A stretch of DNA of 64,000 bases, taken from the NCBI RefSeq assembly GCF_009742725.1, contig NZ_WPHG01000002.1, positions 496,001 to 560,000 of the forward strand. The letters are read 5' to 3'. The notes beneath the pieces are model-generated. The model had not been told where the DNA came from, did no database searches, and saw only the letters and a program-made list of their open reading frames with translations. Position 1 is the stretch's first letter. Every line of letters starts with the position of its first letter. The stretch comes from Nitratireductor arenosus. GTDB lineage: Bacteria > Pseudomonadota > Alphaproteobacteria > Rhizobiales > Rhizobiaceae. This document shows positions 58,305 to 64,000 of this stretch, one piece after another. The translations under genes were made by a program, and so were the position numbers.

Positions 58305-59138
58305 ATGGCACTCAAGAAGTACAATCCGATCACGCCGAGCCAGCGTCAGCTGATCATCGTCGATCGTTCCGGCCTCTACAAAGGCAAGCCGGTCAAGGGC
58401 CTGACGCAGGGCCTGACGAAATCGGGCGGGCGCAACAATGCCGGCCGGGTTACGGCGCGCTTTATCGGCGGCGGCCACAAGCGGACCTATCGCGTGGTCG
58501 ACTTCAAGCGACGCAAGTTCGACGTTGTGGCGACGGTGGAGCGGCTGGAATACGATCCCAATCGCTCGGCCTTCATCGCGCTGGTGCGTTATGATGACGG
58601 TGAATTGTCCTACATCCTGGCGCCGCAGCGCCTGGCGGTGGGCGACAAGGTGGTCGCTGGCGCGTCGGTCGACGTGAAGCCGGGTAACGCGATGCCGCTT
58701 TCGGCGATGCCGATCGGCACGATCGTCCACAATGTCGAGCTGAAGCCCGGCAAGGGCGGTCAGGTCGCGCGTTCGGCTGGCGCTTACGTGCAGCTCGTCG
58801 GCCGCGATCAGGGCATGGCGATCCTGCGGCTCAGTTCCGGCGAACAGCGCCTCGTGCACGGTTCGTGCCTGGCCACGGTCGGCGCGGTTTCCAATCCGGA
58901 CCACGCCAACACCAATGACGGCAAGGCCGGTCGCACACGCTGGCGCGGCAAGCGCCCGCACAATCGCGGCGTCACCATGAACCCGGTCGACCATCCGCAC
59001 GGCGGCGGCGAAGGCCGTACCTCCGGCGGCCGCCATCCGGTTTCGCCGTGGGGCAAGCCCACCAAGGGCAAGCGGACGCGCTCCAACAAGTCGACCGACA
59101 AGTTCATCATGCGCTCGCGTCATGCGCGCAAGTCATAA
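58305..59138 (+). CDS. rplB: 50S ribosomal protein L2
   Basis: 277 residues. [20 protein letters not shown] and the C-terminal [20 protein letters not shown], holding the conserved histidine near the peptidyl transferase centre, are intact. Confidence 0.98.
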   Translation: MALKKYNPITPSQRQLIIVDRSGLYKGKPVKGLTQGLTKSGGRNNAGRVTARFIGGGHKRTYRVVDFKRRKFDVVATVERLEYDPNRSAFIALVRYDDGELSYILAPQRLAVGDKVVAGASVDVKPGNAMPLSAMPIGTIVHNVELKPGKGGQVARSAGAYVQLVGRDQGMAILRLSSGEQRLVHGSCLATVGAVSNPDHANTNDGKAGRTRWRGKRPHNRGVTMNPVDHPHGGGEGRTSGGRHPVSPWGKPTKGKRTRSNKSTDKFIMRSRHARKS

Positions 59139-59151
59139 GAGGTAACGCGAA

Positions 59152-59430
59152 GTGACCCGCTCAGTCTGGAAAGGCCCTTTCATCGACGGCTACATGCTGA
59201 AGAAGGCCGACAAGGTGCGCGAGAGCGGCCGCAACGAGGTGATCAAGATCTGGAGCCGTCGCTCCACCGTTCTGCCTCAGTTCGTCGGCCTGACCTTCGG
59301 CGTTTACAACGGCCAGAAGCACGTGCCGGTTTCCGTGTCGGAAGACATGGTCGGGCATAAATTCGGTGAGTTCGCGCCGACCCGGACCTATTACGGCCAC
59401 GGGGCGGACAAGAAGGCGAAGAGGAAATAA
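59152..59430 (+). CDS. rpsS: 30S ribosomal protein S19
   Basis: 92 residues from a GTG start (GAGGTAACG upstream). [20 protein letters not shown] and [20 protein letters not shown] are family blocks. Two bases separate it from rplV. Confidence 0.97.
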   Translation: MTRSVWKGPFIDGYMLKKADKVRESGRNEVIKIWSRRSTVLPQFVGLTFGVYNGQKHVPVSVSEDMVGHKFGEFAPTRTYYGHGADKKAKRK

Positions 59431-59432
59431 AG

Positions 59433-59822
59433 ATGGGCAAGGCCAAAGCTCCGCGCCGGCTTGCTGACAACGAGGCGCGCGCCGTGTTGCGCACGATCCG
59501 CGTCAGCCCTCAGAAGCTCAACCTGGTTGCCGCGCTGATCCGCGGCAAGAAGGTGGCGAGCGCGCTCGCGGATCTCGAATTTTCGCGCAAGCGTATCGCC
59601 GGCACGGTCAAGAAGACACTGGAATCCGCGATCGCAAATGCGGAAAACAACCACGATCTCGACGTCGATTCGCTGGTCGTGGCGGAAGCCTTCGTCGGTA
59701 AGTCGATCACCATGAAGCGGTTTCATGCGCGCGGTCGCGGTCGAGCCAGCCGCATCGAGAAGCCATTCTCGAACCTGACGATCGTGGTTCGCGAAGTAGA
59801 AGAAAACGTGGAGGCCGCCTGA
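59433..59822 (+). CDS. rplV: 50S ribosomal protein L22
   Basis: 129 residues. [20 protein letters not shown] and the tunnel-lining hairpin [20 protein letters not shown] are present. Its stop shares one base with the rpsC start (TGATG). Confidence 0.97.
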   Translation: MGKAKAPRRLADNEARAVLRTIRVSPQKLNLVAALIRGKKVASALADLEFSRKRIAGTVKKTLESAIANAENNHDLDVDSLVVAEAFVGKSITMKRFHARGRGRASRIEKPFSNLTIVVREVEENVEAA

Positions 59823-60529
59823 TGGGCCAGAAAGTCAATCCGATCGGGCTTCGTCTCGGCATCAATCGGACCTGGGACTCGCGCTGGTACGCAAATACCG
59901 GCGAATACGGCAAGCTGCTGCACGAGGACATCAAGATCCGCAAATATCTGATGTCGGAACTGAAGCAGGCCGCGGTCTCCAAGGTGGTGATCGAGCGCCC
60001 GCACAAGAAGTGCCGCGTGACGATCCATGCCGCGCGCCCGGGCCTGATCATCGGCAAGAAGGGCGCTGACATCGAGAAGCTGCGCCGCAAGCTGACCGAG
60101 ATGACCCAGTCGGAGACGCATCTCAACATCGTCGAGGTGCGCAAGCCGGAGATCGACGCGACGCTGATCGCGCAGTCGATCGCACAGCAGCTCGAGCGCC
60201 GCGTCGCGTTCCGGCGCGCCATGAAGCGCGCTGTGCAATCGGCGATGCGGCTCGGCGCGGAAGGCATCCGTATCAATTGCGCCGGCCGTCTCGGCGGCGC
60301 TGAGATCGCGCGTATGGAATGGTATCGCGAAGGTCGCGTGCCGCTGCACACGCTGCGCGCCGACGTTGACTACGGGACAGCCGAGGCGCAGACCGCGTAC
60401 GGCATCTGCGGCGTCAAGGTCTGGGTGTTCAAGGGCGAGATTCTCGAGCACGACCCGATGGCGTCGGAACGCCGCGTGGTCGAGAGCGAGCATCAGGGCG
60501 GCGGTGGCCGTCGTCGCGAAAACGCCTGA
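59822..60529 (+). CDS. rpsC: 30S ribosomal protein S3
   Basis: 235 residues. [20 protein letters not shown], the KH-domain loop [20 protein letters not shown] and [20 protein letters not shown] are intact. S3 forms the mRNA entry site with S4 and S5. Confidence 0.98.
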   Translation: MGQKVNPIGLRLGINRTWDSRWYANTGEYGKLLHEDIKIRKYLMSELKQAAVSKVVIERPHKKCRVTIHAARPGLIIGKKGADIEKLRRKLTEMTQSETHLNIVEVRKPEIDATLIAQSIAQQLERRVAFRRAMKRAVQSAMRLGAEGIRINCAGRLGGAEIARMEWYREGRVPLHTLRADVDYGTAEAQTAYGICGVKVWVFKGEILEHDPMASERRVVESEHQGGGGRRRENA

Positions 60530-60569
60530 TCGTTTGCCGCTGGCAAAACGGAATTTGGAGTAGAAAACG

Positions 60570-60983
60570 ATGCTGCAGCCGAAGCGCACGAAGTTCCGCA
60601 AGCAGTTCAAGGGTCGGATCCATGGCGCGGCCAAGGGCGGGACCAATCTCGATTTCGGGGCGTTCGGCCTGAAGGCGCTCGAACCCGAGCGCGTGACCGC
60701 GCGCCAGATCGAGGCCGCACGCCGTGCGATCACCCGCGAGATGAAGCGTCAGGGTCGGGTTTGGATTCGCATTTTCCCGGACGTGCCGGTCACGTCCAAG
60801 CCGACCGAAGTCCGTATGGGCAAGGGCAAGGGCTCGGTTGATTATTGGGTCTGTCGGGTCAAGCCCGGCCGGATCATGTTCGAGCTCGACGGTGTCAATG
60901 AGACGATCGCGCGCGAGGCGCTGCGGCTCGGCGCCGCCAAGCTTCCCGTCAAGACGCGCTTCGTGCAGCGCGTCGTCGAATAG
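60570..60983 (+). CDS. rplP: 50S ribosomal protein L16
   Basis: 137 residues. [20 protein letters not shown] and [20 protein letters not shown] are family signatures. L16 shapes the A-site tRNA pocket. Confidence 0.98.
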   Translation: MLQPKRTKFRKQFKGRIHGAAKGGTNLDFGAFGLKALEPERVTARQIEAARRAITREMKRQGRVWIRIFPDVPVTSKPTEVRMGKGKGSVDYWVCRVKPGRIMFELDGVNETIAREALRLGAAKLPVKTRFVQRVVE

Positions 60984-60996
60984 AAAGGGCGGACAG

Positions 60997-61197
60997 ATGA
61001 AAGCCTCGGATTTCAGGGCCAAGACCCTCGACCAGCTCACCGACGATCTCGCCGGCCTGAAGAAGGAGCAGTTCAACCTGCGCTTCCAGCAGGCCACCGG
61101 GCAGATCGAAAAGACCGCGCGCGTCAAGCAGGTCCGTCGGGACATTGCGCGCATCAAGACCATCGTCGCCGAGAAATCGGCGGACAAGAAGGCGTAA
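60997..61197 (+). CDS. rpmC: 50S ribosomal protein L29
   Basis: 66 residues from the ATG at 60997. [20 protein letters not shown] and [20 protein letters not shown] form the two-helix hairpin of L29, next to L23 at the exit site. Confidence 0.96.
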   Translation: MKASDFRAKTLDQLTDDLAGLKKEQFNLRFQQATGQIEKTARVKQVRRDIARIKTIVAEKSADKKA

Positions 61198-61207
61198 GGA
61201 CAAACAA

Positions 61208-61450
61208 ATGCCAAAGCGCATCCTGCAGGGCACCGTCGTCTCGGACAAGAACGACAAGACCGTTGTCGTCAAGGTCGAGCGTCGCTTCACCCATCCGGTG
61301 ATGAAGAAGACCGTGCGTACGTCGAAGAACTACAAGGCGCATGACGAGGCGAACAGCTTCAAGGTCGGCGATACCGTGCTCATTCAGGAATCGCGGCCGA
61401 TCTCGAAGGACAAGCGCTGGGTCGTGGTGACCGAAGCGCAGGCCGAATAG
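61208..61450 (+). CDS. rpsQ: 30S ribosomal protein S17
   Basis: 80 residues from the ATG at 61208. [20 protein letters not shown] and [20 protein letters not shown] are family blocks; an early 30S assembly protein. Confidence 0.96.
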   Translation: MPKRILQGTVVSDKNDKTVVVKVERRFTHPVMKKTVRTSKNYKAHDEANSFKVGDTVLIQESRPISKDKRWVVVTEAQAE

Positions 61451-61515
61451 CAACGATCAAGGAAGCCGGGGAGGGCGTTGGCCTGTCCCCCTGAACAAGA
61501 AGAAGGCGGCCAGTC

Positions 61516-61884
61516 ATGATTCAGATGCAAACAAACCTCGACGTCGCGGATAATTCCGGCGCCCGTCGTGTCATGTGCATCAAGGTGCTGGGCGGCTCGA
61601 AGCGGAAATACGCTTCCGTCGGCGACATCATCGTGGTGTCGGTGAAGGAAGCCATTCCGCGCGGCCGCGTGAAGAAGGGCGATGTGATGAGGGCGGTCGT
61701 GGTACGCACGGCCAAGGACATCCGCCGCCCGGACGGCAGCGTCATTCGCTTCGACAAGAATGCCGCCGTCCTCGTGGACAACAAGAAAGAGCCGATCGGC
61801 ACGCGTATCTTCGGACCGGTTCCGCGCGAACTGCGCGCGAAGAGCCACATGAAGATCATCTCGCTCGCGCCGGAAGTGCTTTAA
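61516..61884 (+). CDS. rplN: 50S ribosomal protein L14
   Basis: 122 residues. [20 protein letters not shown] and [20 protein letters not shown] are universal L14 blocks. L14 is at the subunit interface and is the docking site of RsfS. Confidence 0.98.
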   Translation: MIQMQTNLDVADNSGARRVMCIKVLGGSKRKYASVGDIIVVSVKEAIPRGRVKKGDVMRAVVVRTAKDIRRPDGSVIRFDKNAAVLVDNKKEPIGTRIFGPVPRELRAKSHMKIISLAPEVL

Positions 61885-61896
61885 GGAGCCGGACTG

Positions 61897-62208
61897 ATGC
61901 AGAAGATCCGTAAGGGCGACAAGGTCGTCGTGCTCGCCGGCAAGGACAAAGGCCGAACCGGTGAAGTTTTGAAAGTCATGCCGAAGGACGACAAGGCCGT
62001 CGTGCGTGGCATCAATGTTGTGCGCCGCCACCAGCGGCAGACGCAGACCCAGGAAGGCGGCATCGTCGCGCTCGACGCGCCGATCCACCTGTCCAACCTC
62101 GCGCTCGCCGACCCGAAGGACGGCAAGCCGACCCGTGTCGGCTTCGAGGTCAAGGACGGCAAGAAGGTGCGCGTCGCCAAGCGCTCGGGAGTAACGATCG
62201 ATGTCTGA
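61897..62208 (+). CDS. rplX: 50S ribosomal protein L24
   Basis: 103 residues with a KOW motif at the start ([20 protein letters not shown]). An assembly initiator of the 50S. Overlaps rplE by 8 bp. Confidence 0.97.
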   Translation: MQKIRKGDKVVVLAGKDKGRTGEVLKVMPKDDKAVVRGINVVRRHQRQTQTQEGGIVALDAPIHLSNLALADPKDGKPTRVGFEVKDGKKVRVAKRSGVTIDV

Positions 62209-62758
62209 GACGGCTTACGAACCCCGCCTGAAAAAGCTCTATAACGAGACGATCCGTAAGGCGCTTCGCGACCAGTTCAGCTATGCCAACGAGATGCAGG
62301 TTCCGCGTCTCGACAAGGTCGTCATCAATATGGGTGTCGGCGAGGCCACGGCGGACTCCAAGAAGCCGACCACGGCGGCGGAAGACCTGGCGCTGATCGC
62401 CGGCCAGAAGGCCGTGGTGACCCGCGCCCGCAATTCGATCGCCGGCTTCAAGGTCCGCGAGGGCATGCCGATCGGCGCCAAGGTGACGCTGCGCAAGGAT
62501 CGTATGTACGACTTCGTCGATCGTCTGGTGACGATCGCGTTGCCGCGGGTGCGCGACTTTCGCGGCCTGAATTCGAAAAGCTTCGATGGCCGCGGCAATT
62601 TCGCCATGGGCATCAAGGAACACATCGTGTTTCCCGAGATCAATTACGACAGGGTCGATCAGATCTGGGGAATGGACATCATCGTTTGTACGACTGCCCC
62701 GACGGACGACGAGGCTCGGGCCTTGCTCAAGGCCCTGAACTTCCCGTTCAGGCAGTAA
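62201..62758 (+). CDS. rplE: 50S ribosomal protein L5
   Basis: 185 residues. [20 protein letters not shown] and [20 protein letters not shown] are family blocks. L5 binds 5S rRNA in the central protuberance. Confidence 0.98.
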   Translation: MSETAYEPRLKKLYNETIRKALRDQFSYANEMQVPRLDKVVINMGVGEATADSKKPTTAAEDLALIAGQKAVVTRARNSIAGFKVREGMPIGAKVTLRKDRMYDFVDRLVTIALPRVRDFRGLNSKSFDGRGNFAMGIKEHIVFPEINYDRVDQIWGMDIIVCTTAPTDDEARALLKALNFPFRQ

Positions 62759-62783
62759 CGGCAGCGAGAAAGGACAATCTGAA

Positions 62784-63089
62784 ATGGCAAAGACCAGCTC
62801 AGTCGAAAAGAACAAGCGCCGCCGTCAGCTCGTCGCGCGCCACGCCGCCAAGCGCGCTGCGCTCAAGGCGACCGTGATGGATCGCGACCTGCCGATGGAG
62901 GACCGCTTTCGCGCCCAGCTCAAGCTCGCCGCGATGCCGCGCAACTCCTCCAAGGTGCGCATCCGTAACCGCTGCGAGGTGACCGGTCGCCCGCGTGCCT
63001 ATTATCGCAAGCTGAACATGTCGCGTGTTGCGCTGCGTGAACTGGGCTCGCTGGGCATGATCCCGGGCCTTGTGAAGTCGAGCTGGTAA
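62784..63089 (+). CDS. rpsN: 30S ribosomal protein S14
   Basis: 101 residues, the long zinc-independent form: the C-terminal [20 protein letters not shown] has a single Cys instead of the CxxC pairs of the short form. Confidence 0.97.
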   Translation: MAKTSSVEKNKRRRQLVARHAAKRAALKATVMDRDLPMEDRFRAQLKLAAMPRNSSKVRIRNRCEVTGRPRAYYRKLNMSRVALRELGSLGMIPGLVKSSW

Positions 63090-63101
63090 GGAGGGCGCGC
63101 G

Positions 63102-63500
63102 ATGTCCATGAGTGATCCTCTCGGCGATATGCTGACCCGCATCCGCAACGCCTACGGCCGCAAGAAGAACACGGTGTCCACGCCGGCTTCAAAGCTGCGT
63201 GCCCGCGTCCTGGAAGTGATGAAGTCGGAAGGCTATATCCGCGACTACAGCCAGACCGATTTCGACAACGGCAAGTCGGAAATCGAGATCGAACTGAAAT
63301 ATTTCGACGGCGTGCCGGTGATCCGCGAGATCGCCCGCGTGTCGAAGCCCGGTCGACGGGTCTATGTGTCGGCCAGGTCGATCCCGCAGGTTTCCAACGG
63401 CCTCGGCATCTCGATCCTGTCCACGCCCAAAGGCGTGATGGCCGATCACGAGGCGCGCGAGAACAATGTCGGTGGCGAGATCCTGTGCCAGATCTTCTGA
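63102..63500 (+). CDS. rpsH: 30S ribosomal protein S8
   Basis: 132 residues. [20 protein letters not shown] at the start and the C-terminal [20 protein letters not shown] are intact. An ATG two codons in (63108) is an equal start candidate. In E. coli S8 represses the spc operon. Confidence 0.97.
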   Translation: MSMSDPLGDMLTRIRNAYGRKKNTVSTPASKLRARVLEVMKSEGYIRDYSQTDFDNGKSEIEIELKYFDGVPVIREIARVSKPGRRVYVSARSIPQVSNGLGISILSTPKGVMADHEARENNVGGEILCQIF

Positions 63501-63539
63501 TCGGGCTGGGAAACGGAACAGGAAGACGAGGACGGGAAA

Positions 63540-64000
63540 ATGTCTCGTATTGGTAAGAAACCCGTGCCGGTGCCCGAGGGCGTAACGGCCAGCGTCGACG
63601 GCCAGACCGTTGTCGCGAAGGGCCCGAAGGGTGAGCTCAAATTTGTCGTCAACGACGAAGTGCTGATCAAGCTCGACGACGACGGCATCAAGGTCGATCC
63701 GCGCGACCAGTCCAAGGACGCGCGCTCCAAATGGGGCATGTCGCGCACGATGATCGTCAACATCCTCGAGGGGGTGAAGAGCGGTTTCGAGAAGCGGCTC
63801 GAGATCACCGGCGTCGGTTACCGCGCCGCGATGCAGGGCAAAAACCTGCAGCTTTCGCTGGGCTTCAGCCACGAGGTCGTCTACGAGGCCCCCGAAGGCA
63901 TTCAGATCGCTGTGCCGAAGCCGACCGAAATCGTGGTTAGCGGCATCGACAACCAGAAGGTCGGCCAGGTCGCCGCGGAAATCCGCAAATATCGTGGTCC
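63540..64000 (+). CDS. rplF: 50S ribosomal protein L6, 3'-truncated by the window edge
   Basis: The first 153 codons of L6. [20 protein letters not shown] is the usual start and [20 protein letters not shown] is the central family block; the C-terminal end lies beyond the window. L6 sits near the sarcin-ricin loop and the factor-binding site. Confidence 0.97.
   Translation, partial: MSRIGKKPVPVPEGVTASVDGQTVVAKGPKGELKFVVNDEVLIKLDDDGIKVDPRDQSKDARSKWGMSRTMIVNILEGVKSGFEKRLEITGVGYRAAMQGKNLQLSLGFSHEVVYEAPEGIQIAVPKPTEIVVSGIDNQKVGQVAAEIRKYRG

Overview
The window is high-G+C DNA from an alphaproteobacterium, most likely of the order Hyphomicrobiales (Rhizobiales). The evidence is gene order and gene content: pcm-tolC-popZ-valS; exoR; tuf-tRNA(Trp)-secE-nusG-rplKA-rplJL-rpoBC followed shortly by rpsL-rpsG-fusA-tuf and the S10/spc ribosomal cluster; an alphaproteobacterial porin signature; and a rhizobial-type palindromic intergenic repeat. 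I cannot name the genus. I see no insertion sequence, prophage, integrase or CRISPR array.

Layout. (1) 1-9.9 kb: a 5'-truncated repeat protein with pre-peptidase C-terminal-like (PPC) modules, alanine dehydrogenase with a divergent Lrp-type regulator, an MscS-type channel, a membrane GGDEF-EAL protein and a Tat-exported CpdB-type nucleotidase. (2) 10-15.4 kb: a small unknown gene, then a tight minus-strand operon of photolyase, FAD oxidoreductase, DUF1365 protein and cyclopropane-fatty-acid-synthase-like methyltransferase, a combination typical of photo-oxidative stress and lipid modification. (3) 15.8-23.9 kb: tRNA-Asn, tRNA-Cys, pcm, tolC, popZ, valS and a TerC-family gene. (4) 24.4-30.4 kb: a signalling block with the periplasmic polysaccharide regulator ExoR, a 7TM histidine kinase with a divergent NarL-type regulator, a PQ-repeat lipoprotein and a diguanylate cyclase. 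(5) 30.5-33.7 kb: an unusual two-gene cassette, a beta-rich protein and a double-LamG protein with a hydrophobic tail. Neither has a signal peptide, and this is the least explained part of the window. (6) 34-37.3 kb: rlmB, tRNA-Tyr, tRNA-Gly, a small membrane protein, tuf copy 1 and tRNA-Trp. (7) 37.5-49.6 kb: secE to rpoC. (8) 49.6-51.4 kb: a possible small RNA, a porin-like gene and a small unknown gene. (9) 51.9-64 kb: rpsL, rpsG, fusA, tuf copy 2, then rpsJ through a truncated rplF.

The last 28 kb makes transcription and translation machinery as contiguous co-oriented operons. The first half is accessory and signalling. Notable points are the near-perfect 1.25-kb tuf duplication that carries the rpsJ leader into copy 1 and ends against a terminator, a likely ATT start codon in the response regulator, a terminator-like attenuator before rpoB, a two-terminator interval behind rpoC that may encode a small RNA, and the LamG cassette.
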